DNA from: Oreohelix idahoensis
Taxonomy: Eukaryota; Mollusca; Gastropoda; Stylommatophora; Oreohelicidae
Reading direction: 5' to 3'
DNA: 64,000 bases
Assembly: GCA_024509875.1 (NCBI GenBank)
Contig: JAMPIV010019079.1
Location: 143,190 to 207,189 of the forward strand
Both the position numbers and the translations under genes were made by a program. Below the pieces are notes generated by a model that searched no databases, was not told the origin of the DNA, and worked only from the letters and a program-made list of their open reading frames with translations. Below are positions 22,660 to 33,220 of the stretch, piece by piece. Every line of letters begins with the position of its first letter. The stretch's first letter is position 1.

Positions 22660-22702
22660 AATAAATAATAATAATAGTATAAATAATAATAATAATAATA
22701 CA
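22660..22702. repeat. (AAT)n tract, part of a SINE target site
   Basis: Imperfect AAT repeats whose end, AATAATACAACT (22691-22702), forms the left TSD of the adjacent SINE. Confidence 0.8.
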
Positions 22703-22951
22703 ACTAAAGTTAGTTGCTTATCCTTTACAGGACGTGGCAATCAACCCCAGCTTTTATTGGCTGTTTGTGATTTTTCTAGGCAATTTTTTCATTCAGTAGT
22801 TTGCCATTGCTTTCTGATCGGTACGGCGCTTATACCATTGTTAAAAATCCACACAAAGCGATCTGCTACCAAACCGCCTGCAGCAGGTTTCGAACCTGGA
22901 ATATCTGGATTATGAAACTGCGTTCATATCCATTAGGCCACAGACGCCGAC
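22703..22951 (-). mobile_element. tRNA-derived SINE, copy 1 (minus)
   Basis: 12-bp TSD AATAATACAACT at 22691-22702 and 22952-22963. Read on the minus strand it begins GTCGGCGTCTGTGGCC, has an A box-like GTGGCCTAATGGAT and a B box-like GGTTCGAAACC at tRNA spacing, then a 170-bp body including AGCAATGGCAAACTACTGAA. Copy 2 lies at 23478-23721 in the opposite direction. The tRNA relation is seen in the boxes; the family is not assigned. Confidence 0.88.
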
Positions 22952-23029
22952 AATAATACAACTGCTATAGTACATTTCATTAAATAGCTATAAATAATGG
23001 TAACAGAATACAATTCTATTTTTCATAGC

Positions 23030-23335
23030 AGAGATAGTTGCAATTCTGAAAGCACTAGAAATATATTCTAATAATTCTTCCCATAATCCGACAGTTTACA
23101 GACTCACTTTCAGCTATTCAAGCTTTAAGAAACTTAGGAGAATGCAGAAGATCAGATGTAGCAGAGAATATATTTCTGGTAAATACTTAGGACTCTAAAA
23201 ATCCTCCCGAAAATAGGCTGTACCGCTAAATAGCTGGAAATTATTAAGTCATTCCACTAAGACATGAAGGGAGCAGTTCAATATCTTAGAAACACATCAC
23301 AGATCTTTGACATACGCAGTGGTGTCAAACAAGGC
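23030..23335 (+). pseudogene. Debris of an I/Jockey-like RNase H and an RT
   Basis: A broken plus-strand frame reads AEIVAILKALEIYSNNSS and, after a shift, FTDSLSAIQALRNLGECRR, matching the RNase H motif order also seen in LINE E. Around 23255-23330 a different fragment ends in FDIRSGVKQG, an RT motif, cut there by the start of LINE C. Both are short relics of older insertions. Confidence 0.55.
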
Positions 23336-23477
23336 AACTCCGCCTAGGCCGGTCCCAAGCCCGGCTGAAAAAGGAGGAGGGCGGAATGCATGGAAGCCGG
23401 AAGGAGGCAGCCCCTCCACCATGCAAAGGCACAACAGGCCAATCACCTGTTTGCTTTAAATCATGATTACGCGAACT

Positions 23478-23721
23478 GTCGGCGTCTGTGGCCTAATGGA
23501 TATGAACGCAGTTTCATAATCCAGATATACCAGGTTCGAAACCTGCTGCAGGCGGTTTGGTAGCAGATCGCTTTGTGTGGATTTTTAACAATGGTATAAG
23601 CGCCGTACCGTTCAGAAAGCAATGGCAAACTACTGAATGAAAATATTGCCTAGAAAAATCACAAACAGCCAATAAAAGCTGGGGTTGATTGCCACGTCCT
23701 GTAAAGGATAAGCAAGTAACT
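23478..23721 (+). mobile_element. tRNA-derived SINE, copy 2 (plus), inside LINE C
   Basis: 11-bp TSD TTACGCGAACT at 23467-23477 and 23722-23732. The sequence is the reverse complement of copy 1 (22703-22951) with few differences. The head holds TGGCCTAATGGAT (A box-like) and GGTTCGAAACC (B box-like). It sits in the LINE C leader just before the endonuclease frame. With copy 1 it forms a 245-bp inverted repeat around a spacer of about 530 bp. Confidence 0.9.
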
Positions 23722-23789
23722 TTACGCGAACTACAAGAGAGAAAACCGGACTGATTCTAAAGGCGACGAACTGGAACGGACTACGACTT

Positions 23790-24596
23790 ATGGAACTTGG
23801 AACTCAAGAAGTATAAATGGGAAAGAAGAGGAGCTGGTGGAAGAGACGAGGAAAGCAAGACTATAAATCCTGGCTATAACGGAAACAAAGAAAAAAGGAC
23901 AAGGAGTCATGGATCTCGATGGCGACACGCTTATCTACAGTGGTGTTCCCATATCTGAAAGAGCTAAAGGGGGCGTGGGTTGCATTGTGGCCAAAAACCA
24001 AAAAGATGGTATCAAGGTATGGAACTTTGTCACGGAGCGTATTATGGTTGTAAAACTAAAAGAAGGAGAAACCATAGTCAACCTGGTCATAGTGTATGAG
24101 CCAAATGAGGATGAGAGAGCAGAGATCAAGGAGGAATTCTTCGAGCTGCTTCAAAGGACAGTGGATGACTGTCTAGAAGAAATTATCATGCTCGGAGATT
24201 TCAATGCCAGAGTTGGAAATGACCATGCTAGATGGGGTGGAGTTATCGGAAGATATGGAGAAGATACTCTCAATGACAATGGAAAGCAACTCCTTAGATT
24301 CTGCAGTGAACAGAATCTGGTCATTACAAACACAAAGTTCCCCCATAAGCGCATACTTTCATACACTAGATGTGAACCAACAAAGAATGAGAAGTCAGTG
24401 ATCGACTATGCCATAGTTAGGAGGAGCTCATTCAAATATGCCAGGGATGCTAGAGTCTGGAGGGGGCCAGAGATTGGAAGTGATCACTACCTGCTTACAA
24501 TAAAAAGAACAACTGAAAGAGTTGCTCAGCCTAGGAACTGTCCAACATCACACAAGAAACCAAGTAAACGAAAAAGAGAAATGAGCATTAAGACCT
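23790..24596 (+). pseudogene. LINE C endonuclease
   Basis: The open frame 23909-24637 starts at an internal Met. Homology extends upstream to about 23800 (GTWNSRSINGKEEELVEE) across an in-frame stop near 23865. Motifs are [19 protein letters not shown] (active-site Asp-Asn), VIDYAIVRRS and GSDHYLLTIK (Asp-His). The APE-type nuclease would nick target DNA. After 24596 the frame runs into the tail of LINE D, so the last dozen residues of the open frame are foreign. The natural continuation is at 28742. Confidence 0.85.
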
Positions 24597-24675
24597 GGTT
24601 GGTTGGTTGGTTGTGGTTGTTCGTCCATCACGGGTGATGAAGACCACTCTGTTCATCCAATTATTTAAGAATATG

Positions 24676-25242
24676 TTAGGTTAGTCTATGGGTACGAAGG
24701 TGACTGAAGAGCCCGATGCGGGCCTGGAAAGATCTTGGACAGTGTGGGCAGGGAATGTTTGCTTCATGTGAAGGTTTTATTTCACGGTCCTTTCTAGCTT
24801 GTCTCCGCTGTTCCGCTGCTGCTCTTCTGGATGATTCGCATGCTGCTGCACCTTTACGAAGAGATGTGCGCCAAGCAGTTCGGTCTTGCGCAGCAGCTTC
24901 CCATGTGTCTGGGTTTATGTCAAAGGTTTTCAATGACGTCTTTAACGTGTCTTTGAAGCGCTTCTTTTGGCCACCATGGGAGCGTTTACCCTTCTGCATC
25001 TCACCATAAAAGAGTATCTTTGGCAGTCGATGGTCTGGCATGCGGACTACATGACCTGCCCAGCGAATTTGTGACTGCATCAGAATAGTATCAATACTAG
25101 GGATACCAGCTCTGTCAAGAACGGCGGTATCCGGGATCTTGTCTTGCCATTTGATGTTCATTATCTTCCTGAGACAGACTGTATGGAAGTGGTTTAGCTT
25201 CTTTACGTGGCGCCTGTATACAGTCCATGTTTTCACATGCAT
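24676..25242 (-). pseudogene. LINE D C-terminal region with C2H2 zinc finger
   Basis: It continues the RT protein in a shifted frame from 25242. It contains LNHFHTVCLRKIMNIKWQD, QIRWAGHVVRMPDHRLPK and a basic GKRSHGGQKKRFKD, the usual post-RT segment, then an Arg/Lys/Ala-rich stretch. It ends with one classical zinc finger, CPHCPRSFQARIGLFSHLRTH (C-x2-C-x12-H-x3-H), eight codons or so before the stop at 24676. The finger probably binds nucleic acid during insertion, which is inference. Other LINEs in this window lack this finger. Confidence 0.88.
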
Positions 25243-27220
25243 ATAGCAGCACTGGAAGCACCGCAGCTCTGTACACCTTCAGCTTTGTCTGTAGACTAAT
25301 GCCACTTCGATGCCAAACGTTGGTGTATAGTCTGCCAAATGTGCTGCTGGCTTTGGAGATCCTGGTGTTCACCTCATCATCAATGACAATGTTCTGGGAT
25401 AGTTTGCTACCAAGGTATGTGAATCTGTTCACAACATTCAGTTTCTCACCATTAACCTTGATGACTGGCTCAGTATAAACTGTGCCAGGAGCTGGTTGGT
25501 ACATGATTTCTGTTTTCTTCGTGTTGATGGTACGCCCAAAGTTGGCGCAGGCTTCGGAGAATCTATCCACACTATGCTGCAGATCAGCCTCTGAGCCAGC
25601 ATTGAGGGCACAATCATCAGCAAACAGAAGATCTCTGATGGTGTGTGATTTGACCTTGGTTTTTGCTTGAAGCCTCCTAAGGTTAAACAATTTTCCATCA
25701 ATACGATAACTAATGTCGATTCCTGTGTCCCCGTCTCTAAAAGCATCAGTCAGCATAGCAGAAAACATGATACTGAACAGAGTCGGTGCAAGTACGCACC
25801 CTTGTTTAACTCCATTTGAGACGGGGAAAGGCTCTGATAGCTCACCGTTTTCCTGAACTCTAGCCTGCATTCCATCATGCAGTTGCTGCACTATTGTGAT
25901 AAATTTCTTTGGGCAGCCGTATTTTGCCATGATCTTCCATAGACCCTCTCTACTGACCGTGTCGAACGCCTTTGTCAAGTCGATGAAAGCTGTGTACAGG
26001 TCACAGTGCTTTTCTTGGCATTTTTCTTGTAGCTGTCTTGCAGCGAACACCATATCTGTGGTTCCACTTTCTTTCCGGAATCCACACTGACTTTCAGGTA
26101 AAAGACCTTTGTCAAGATGAGCCGTAAGGCGATTCAAAAGGATTCTGGCGAATATCTTCCCAGCGATTGATAAAAGAGAGATGCCTCGATGATTGTTGCA
26201 GTCTTGGCGATTACCTTTACGTTTATATAGATGTAAAATTGAGGCATCTTTGAGATCGTGTGGGATGGTTTCACTCTGCCACATTTGCTGGAAGATCATA
26301 TGAAGTTTCTCTATCAGAACTGCACCGCCATCTTTATAAACCTCAGCAGGAATTGAATCGGAGCCAGGGGCCTTTCCACTAGACAGTTGACGAATCGCTT
26401 TTTTAGTTTCCTCCAGAGTTGGTACATCATCTAATGCTTCATTTATAGGAATTTGGGGCAGGCGGATGATGGCTTCGTCGTTAATAGATGATGGCTGGTT
26501 CAAGATATTATTAAAATGTTCAGCCCAGCGTTGGAGCATTTTTTCCTTGTCTGTAATTAGTGTTTTTCCATCTGCATTAAGGAGGGGAAATGATCCTGAT
26601 GATGTTGGACCATAGACCGCTTTGAGTGCAAGGTAAAAGTTTTTCAAGTCATGGCTGTCAGCAAAGCCTTGGAGCTCATCTGCTTTATTACTCAGCCATG
26701 AATCCCGCATCTGGCGTAGTTTATGTTGGACGATTCTACGCATGTTCTTGAAAGCGTCTTTCTTGGATGTAGATTTTGGATCATTTAAATATGCTTTATG
26801 GAGATGGTGTTTCTCAGCCAACATCTGCTTTATATCATCTGAGTTCTCATCAAACCAGTCATTTTGTTTCTTGATGGAAGGACCCAGGACCTCTGTAGCA
26901 GTGTTGTAGATCTGCTCACTTAGGGCTGCCCAATTTGTTTCCACACTTTGGCCGTCTAGCGAGATAGATTTGAGACGGTCTTCTAAGGTGTCAGTAAATG
27001 ACTGTTTGATTTTTGTCTTCTTTAGTTTGGTGACATCCAGAGTCTTTTGAGTTTTCTTCCCCTGAGGGCGCCTGGCTGGTTGGATACGAATTTTAAGTTT
27101 AGATACAATGAGGCGATGATCAGTCCAGCATTCGGCACCACACATGGACTTGGTCACCCGGACATCTTGCCTGTCCTTCTTCCTAACAATTAGGTGCCAA
27201 TGCTTTGAGCGAGGGTGCAT
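25115..27220 (-). pseudogene. LINE D reverse transcriptase
   Basis: A 701-codon minus-strand frame, directly in phase with the endonuclease. It opens with the last endonuclease strand (CWTDHRLIVSKLKI; the usual SDH is TDH). A linker follows, then RT: LSSGKAPGSDSIPAEVYK, NHRGISLLSIAGKI, PESQCGFRKESGTTDMVF, AFIDLTKAFDTVSRE (first Asp), SNGVKQGCVLAPTLFSI and DLLFADDCAL (FADD). The frame stays faithful to about 25235, where an A4 run adds a base and the remaining 40 or so codons are out of frame. Catalytic residues are intact. Confidence 0.92.
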
Positions 27221-27870
27221 CTAGGAGGTCCTGTTGCGGGTAGGAAGTCGAAAAATGGTGTTGGTGACAAGGAGGTCATGTTCTGCGCAAGTCTGGAGGA
27301 GACGAAGTCCATTACTGTTACAGCGACCCACGCCGTACCTACCAATAGTGCCATTCCAGGAGATGTTATCTGAGCCTACTCTTGCATTAAAGTCACCAAG
27401 AATGATGAGCTTATCTGCTTTAGGAACTGATGCAATGACTGCATGTAGTTCTTCGTAAAACTTATCCTTGACATCATCCTGGTTTGTCATAGTTGGTGCA
27501 TACGCGCTAATGATGGTGGCATGTTTTCTTCCATAGAACAGAGCGATCTTGACCGTCATGAGTCTGTCATTTATTCCCTTTGGGGGCCCCGATAACTTGC
27601 TGACAATTGCTGTTTTGATTGCAAATCCAACCCCTGCTTCTCGTCTTTCTTCAGTTCCTCTTCCGCTCCAAAAGAATGTATAACCTGCACCCTTTTCGCA
27701 AAGTTGGCCCTCGCCTGCAAGTCGAGTTTCACTCAGTGCTGCTATGTCAATGTTGTACCTGGCCAGTTCTCTCCCAATCAGGGCAGTTCGTCTCTCAGGT
27801 CTGTTTGCGTTAAAGTCTTTGTCAAGTAAAGTGCGCACATTCCATGCGCCTAGAATGAGGGGGAAAAAAT
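27221..27870 (-). pseudogene. LINE D endonuclease
   Basis: The minus-strand frame, open upstream of 27870, shows GAWNVRTLL at the N-terminus, [13 protein letters not shown] (catalytic Glu block), [29 protein letters not shown] (Asp-Asn) and ends RLPTRNRTS at a TAG (27221-27223). The next codon starts the RT frame without a shift, so EN and RT are separated only by this stop. The family role is nicking of target DNA. The catalytic residues in this part are present. Confidence 0.9.
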
Positions 27871-28741
27871 CTGTCCTTTCTTTTTCTTATATGTCGACCG
27901 CCGAAGTAGGGTACCCACCAACCGCGGTAAGCTGGTTAGGTAATGGTGAAGCAGGCAATGTTTAGGGCACCTTTTCTAGCCCCTTCCTCGTGCCATGGAG
28001 GTGAGCAGTGCTTTCCTAAAGAGGGCTGCTCAGACACTCAGGGGGCTGCCGAATCCCACTGCTGCTCCGATCAGTGGAAGACGACCATATGGCCTGAGCC
28101 GCCTGTGTGTAGGTCTGCGACTACGACTGCCAGCGTACCCACGCCTGCCGCTTCGCCGCTCGCCCATCGCCACAGGACTTGTTGTGAGTGGATGGATGAA
28201 TGGATGAATGGATGAAAGAGTGACTTGCGCAGTGATTTGGATTAAAGTGAGGAAGAGTTGCGCAATTCGTCGACCTCACTCTCTCGCCTGGGTCCATCTC
28301 AATCCAGTGGCAAGACAAGTCAAAACGACTGGAGATGAAGTCAGGTGCAGTGGATGACCAGGGCTTTCTACGTGCCTCGCCGTGCTCCTTACGCTCCACA
28401 GCGCGTTGCTGGTAATCGCCGTCATGCCCGTTGAACCAACAGGTGGTTTCTTCCGCGCAGTCTATCGAATCCAGTCTTCGCATGCATGGGTAGGCAGACC
28501 CTAACTCACCGAAGGTTTATAACCATTCGGCTACCCTCACCTAGTTTAGCCGGCCTGTCAAAGCCGTTGTCCAGGGGTGGCCGCTGTCGCATGCTGACAG
28601 CAGCTACGAGGAGCCACAGGTGAGAGCTGGATGCCAGGTTTGGACCAAAGGTGGCTGAGCTGCCCTGAAAAGGGCATGACAGCTCCTTCACCAGAGGTAC
28701 TACCAATACCTGACTTCCCAACACCCCCTACATTAAGACCT

Positions 28742-29156
28742 ACAAGCTGAGAGAGCCACAAATTAAAACCAGATATCAGGGGCTTATTGCTACAGCGGTG
28801 AGAAACGCAGAAGAACAACCTGATGACTTGGAAACCCTCTGGCTTAAATTCAAGGACATCATAAAGACAGCTGCTGAAGCATGTGGTGAAGTCCGACTTG
28901 GGACCAAGAGAAAGAGGACACCTTGGTGGACAGAGGAAATCAAAGAGAAAATAAGAGAGAAGAAAATGGCATGGAAACTATACTTAGGGGCTTCAAAAAA
29001 AGCAGGACAAATAGAGAAATATAGAGAATATGTGATACTCAAAACAGAAGTAAAGAACAAGGTGCTAGCAGCAAAACAAAAGTCCTGGGAAGAATTTGGA
29101 GAAAAGCTAGAAAAAGATGCGCAAGAAAACCAGAAATTGTTCTATAAGACCCTAAA
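28742..29156 (+). pseudogene. LINE C EN-RT linker
   Basis: The plus-strand frame resumes LINE C after the right TSD of LINE D and is in phase with the endonuclease frame (24596). Residues are charged and helical (TPWWTEEIKEKIREKKMAWK), as in the linker of RTE-like proteins. It ends at LFYKTLK, where LINE A is inserted. The apparent open frame to 29244 reads into LINE A leader and should be ignored there. Confidence 0.88.
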
Positions 29157-29449
29157 AAAACCACCCGTGTGTTACCGGGGCCCGAAAGGGGAGCAAAGAA
29201 TAGTAACACTGTCCCCTACCAAGCATGTCGTAAAAAGCGACTAAGGAGGGTTGGGCATGGGGCCGGTTACACCATCCTGTAAAAAAAAATTTAAACCACA
29301 AAAAACTTCAACAAATATGGACAAGTCAAATAAAGAAAATAAAACACAGCCATCCAAGACAGGGAAAGGTCCTCTCGCGGGGAGGCGTATGATGCAACAC
29401 AGAGAAAGCCGAAAGGAGTCTGTGTTGCTGACTAACCTTCTTTCTTCTA

Positions 29450-30392
29450 GGAGAACTTCCAGATTTGGCACCTGGAATGTTCGGACATTAAACGAACAAG
29501 GGAAAGTGGCGCAAGTAGCAGCAGAAATGAGGGAATACAAAATCGAGGTTCTGGAATGTGTGAAACAAAGTGGAAGGGGGTAGACAGGAAGAAACTCATC
29601 ACAGGTGAATTGGTGCTGTCCTCAGGACATGAAGACGAAAGTTCACACCACAGTGAAGGGGTAGCTCTTATGTTATCTAAAGAAGCACAGAAAGCACTAA
29701 TTGAATGGGAAGCTGTTGGACCCAGAATAATAACAGCTTCTTTCAAAACAGCTAAAAAGAAAATTCATGTAAATGTCATCCAATGTTATGCACCAACTAA
29801 TGACAAAGAAGAGTCTGTGAAAGAAGCATTTTATACTAAACTACAGGAAATTATGGATAAAGTAAAAAGAAGAGACATCACAATTTTGATGGATGACATG
29901 AATGCAAAGATAGGTACAGTCAACACTGGTTTCGAAGAAGTCATGGGAAAACATGGGCTAGGAGTAATGAATGAAAATGGAGAGCTATTCGCAAACTTCT
30001 GTGCTTCATATCAACTGGCTATAGGAGGAAGCATGTTTCCACATAAGAGAATACACAAGGCAACATGGATATCACCAGACCATAGAACAGAAAATCAGAT
30101 TGATCATATATGCATAAACAAGAAGTTTAGATCATCATTGCAGGATGTAAAGGTATATAGAGGAGCAGATGTGGCATCAGATCACCATCTTCTGATAGCC
30201 AAAGTAAAAATGAAACTCAAGAGATATGCAACAATGCAAAATTATAGACAACAGTTTAATGTAGGACAGCTAAGAAATCAAGAAACAAGAGACAAATTTG
30301 CGGTCACAGTATCCAACAAATTCCAAGTGCTCCAGCAGCTGGAAGATGTAGAGAATACAGAAGACTATTGGCAGCAGGTCAAAACAGTATAG
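29450..30392 (+). pseudogene. LINE A endonuclease
   Basis: The N-terminus lies in the frame ending at 29583 (FGTWNVRTLNEQGKVAQVA). The frame then shifts and continues from 29556 with VIQCYAPTNDKEES, ITILMDDMNAKIG (the usual GDxNA is DDMNA), NQIDHICINKKF and ASDHHLLIAKVK (Asp-His). The frame stops at 30392 (TAG), while homology continues as linker. Substitution of the GD motif plus the frameshift suggest loss of nicking activity. Confidence 0.85.
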
Positions 30393-32390
30393 AAGGAGAC
30401 ATGTGAAGAAATACTGGGGAAAAGGGAAAGACAACATAAAGCATGGATAACAACAGAAACCATCAATAAGATAAAAGACAGAAAAAACAAGAAAGCAGAG
30501 TTAAACACAAGCAAAACTAGAAGCTCCAAAGCCAAGGCTCAAGAAGTGTACACAGAAGCAAACAAAGAAGTAAAATGAAGTATCAAAAGAGACAAGAGGA
30601 AGTATATTGAGGAGTTGGCAAGAGAGGCAGAAGATGCTGCAGCCAAAGGAAATATGAGAGAACTGTATAGCCGCACAAAGAAGCTAACAGGGAAATACAA
30701 GCAAACAAGTTGCCTCATAAAAGACAAGAATGGGAAACTGCTCAGCAATATACAAGAGCAAATGAACAGGTGGACAGAATATTTTGGGGACCTTCTCAAT
30801 AGACCAGCTCCACAAAACCCGCCGGACATCCAGCCAGCAGAAGAAGAGCTACAAATTAACGGTGAAAGACCAACGAAGGAAGAAATAAAGAAAGCCATAA
30901 AGCTTCTAAGAGAGGGAAAAGCGTCTGGACCTGATGGCATTCCAGCAGAGGCCATCAAAGCAGATATCGACACGGCTACAGAGATGTTATATAAATTACT
31001 TGGTAAAGTCTGGGAAAAGGAAGAGATACCAGCAGAATTGGAAGGAAGGATATCTGGTTAAGTTGCCTAAGAAGGGAAATTTACAAGAGTGCACAAATTA
31101 TAGAGGAATAATGTTACTATCAGTGCCAGGAAAAGTATTAAACAGGATTATCCTTGAGAGATTAAAAGAGTCCATAGACAAGAAACTGAGAGATGAACAA
31201 GCAGGTTTTTCGACAAAACAGATCATGTACAGACCAGATAGCCACTTTGAGAATAATAGTTGAACAAAGTCTGGAATGGAATTCACCACTATACATCGGA
31301 TTTGTGGACTACGAAAAGGCATTTGACAGTGTAGACAGAGAATCACTTTGGAAATTGATGAGGCATTATGGAGTTCCCCTGAAGATCATTAATTTAATAA
31401 AGAAAACATATGAAGACATGACATGCAGAGTTCTTCACGAAGGACAGCTTACAGAACCGTTTGGGATAAGAACAGGAGTGCGACAGGGATGCCTCTTGTC
31501 TCCATTTCTTTTTCTTGCTGGCAATAGATTGGGTTATGAGATCATCGACAACACACAACAGAAATGGAATCCAGTGGACTCTGACTAAGCAGTTGGATGA
31601 TCTGGATTTTGCTGATGACTTGGCTCTTCTGTCCCATAACCGTAATCAGATGCAGGACAAATTGAAAAACATCGATGAGAGGTCACAGCAATTGGGTCTG
31701 AAAATACACAGGGAAAAGACAAAAATAATGAGAATAAATGCAGGTAATGATAACAGGGTTGAACTTGAAGAAACACCAATTCAAGATGTAGAATCATACA
31801 CATATCTTGGCAGTAATATAGACAAAGTTGGAGGGACAGACAGCGATATCAAAATAAGAATACAAAAGGCAAGAGGAGCTTTCATTGCATTGGGAAATAT
31901 ATGGAGATCAAGAGAAATTGGATCCAACACGAAAATAAGAATCTTCAACTCAAATGTGAAGTCAGTCCTATTGTATGGCTCGGAGACATGGAGAACAACA
32001 AAGACAACAACCAAAAAGCTACAGACTTTCATAAATGGGTGCTTGCGTAGAATAGAGGGATTAAAATGGTATGACAAGGTTACCAACGTGGAACTGATGA
32101 CAAGAACTAGACAAGTGCCAGTGGAACAAGAGATGAGAAGAAGACGATGGCGATGGATAGGACACACACTGAGGAAACCTGTTGATAGCATTACAAGGCA
32201 GTCCTTGTTCTGGAACCCCCAGGGCAAGAGAGGCAGAGGAAGACCAAGAAGGACCTGGAGAAGAGAGTTGGAAACAGAAGTGAAAATGATGAGGAGAACA
32301 TGGAAAGAACTTGAGATGATGGCACGTGACAGGAGGACTTGGCATGTGTTTGTTGAAGGCCTATGCTCCTTTGGGAGTGGAGGGTTATGA
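30393..32390 (+). pseudogene. LINE A reverse transcriptase, multiply frameshifted
   Basis: Segments in four frames: linker and fingers 30615-31061 (GKASGPDGIPAEAIK), 31061-31230 (KLPKKGNLQECTNYRGIMLL), palm 31193-31530 (FVDYEKAFDSVDRE, then GVRQGCLLSPFLF) and 31515-32390 (LDDLDFADDLALLSH, the catalytic FADD). The C-terminal region has [22 protein letters not shown] and [10 protein letters not shown], ending at 32390 just before the tail. Linker sequence at 30393-30614 carries two in-frame stops. Catalytic Asp residues remain visible, but the protein is in pieces. Confidence 0.88.
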
Positions 32391-32402
32391 ATGAACCCTA
32401 AA

Positions 32403-33220
32403 GAACATGAGGAAGGAAAAACAATGCCCTCTCAAATTTATAAAGGACAAGCAAGGCAAATTGCTTACTGCCCCAAAGGAAGTAATGGAAAGATGGACAG
32501 AATATTTCTTAGAACTCCTTGATGAGGAGCAAGATCAAGCATCAGAAATGTTAACCACTAGCACAGAAGAGGAAGCCAATGGTGGCGAAGATGGCATATC
32601 AAGATGGAAAAACTGAAGGCAGTACAGGAGAAAACCAAGATGGGCAAAGCAGCAGGGCACGATGGTATAATACCAGAAATGGTTGAGTGCATGGGAGCAT
32701 CAGGCGACCTATTACTCTTAAGGATCCTACAGGCAGCGTGGTTCAACAAGATCATACCAAAGGACTGGGAGATTGCCATCATAACACCAATTTTCAAAAA
32801 GGGTGACAATCGACAATGTGGAAACCATAGAGGCATATCCCTTCTCAGTGTCCCTGTTAAAATCTACTCTAGAATCTTAGAGCAGAGACTCCGACGCCTA
32901 GCTGAGCCTAAATTGGATGAGGTCCAGTGCGGATTCCGAGCAAACCGAAGTACTCAAGACCTAATCTTCACACTCAGACAGCTGAGTGAAAAGGCCCTTG
33001 AGTATAAGTGTGAGATCCATCTTTGTTTCATAGATCTGGAAAAGGCGTTTGACAGGGTCCCTTGGAGCAACCTTTGGGAATGTTTGGCAAGGAAGAACAT
33101 TCCAGCACCTCTGATTCATGCTATACAGAGCTTCTACAAGTCTTGCAGAAATTATGTGAGGACAGCAAACTATAAGTCAGAAGAGTTCAGGACCACCACT
33201 TTTGTAAGACAAGGTGATAT
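32403..33220 (+). pseudogene. LINE C reverse transcriptase, 3'-truncated
   Basis: It resumes after the LINE A insertion, in phase across the TSD, with FIKDKQGKLLTAPKEVMERW. After a frameshift near 32605 come KAAGHDGIIPEMVE, NHRGISLLSVPVKI, EVQCGFRANRSTQDLIFTLRQ and CFIDLEKAFDRVPW (first catalytic Asp). The sequence stops matching at VRQGD (33220), just before the usual CSPLLF block. The YADD block and C-terminal region are absent. Confidence 0.88.

Larger units (their letters stand above)
24597..28730 (-). mobile_element. LINE D, full-length RTE-like element (4.1 kb)
   Basis: 11-bp TSD CATTAAGACCT at 24586-24596 and 28731-28741, both inside LINE C coding sequence. Read on the minus strand: a long leader (28730 to about 27870), endonuclease, RT and a C-terminal zinc finger, then a (CCAACCAA)-type tail at 24597-24612. 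One in-frame stop and one frameshift break an otherwise continuous reading frame, so it is young but apparently inactive. Confidence 0.92.
29157..32394 (+). mobile_element. LINE A, full-length RTE-like element (3.2 kb)
   Basis: 8-bp TSD ACCCTAAA at 29149-29156 and 32395-32402, inside LINE C. The leader (29157 to about 29450) begins near CCGTGTGTTACCGGGG and contains AAGGAGGGTTGGGCATGG. Coding runs from about 29450 to 32390 and the 3' end is a short ATGAATGA tail. Fragments of the same family occur at 3715-6225, 11163-11464 and 20138-20210. Several frameshifts and one or two stops break the reading frame. Confidence 0.9.
23336..33220 (+). mobile_element. LINE C (RTE-like), split by three insertions
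   Basis: Its pieces are 5' leader 23336-23477 (with CCTAGGCCGGTCCCAAGCCC), endonuclease 23733-24596, EN-RT linker 28742-29156 and RT 32403-33220. Between them sit a SINE (23478-23721), LINE D (24597-28730) and LINE A (29157-32394). Each insertion has TSDs, and the LINE C reading frame resumes correctly after each TSD. The RT is cut after VRQGD at 33220 by a putative LTR, and no later part was found, so the 3' third is missing. It predates all its inserts. Confidence 0.9.

Noticed and set aside
23478..23560. A functional tRNA gene (CAT anticodon-like CAGTTTCATAATCC)
   Set aside because: The acceptor stem pairs poorly, the T stem has a mismatch, and the sequence is the head of a 245-bp SINE with TSDs. 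A second copy has the same form.
27995..28215. Plus-strand open frames in the LINE D leader
   Set aside because: Antisense to the leader of a minus-strand element; no conserved motif.
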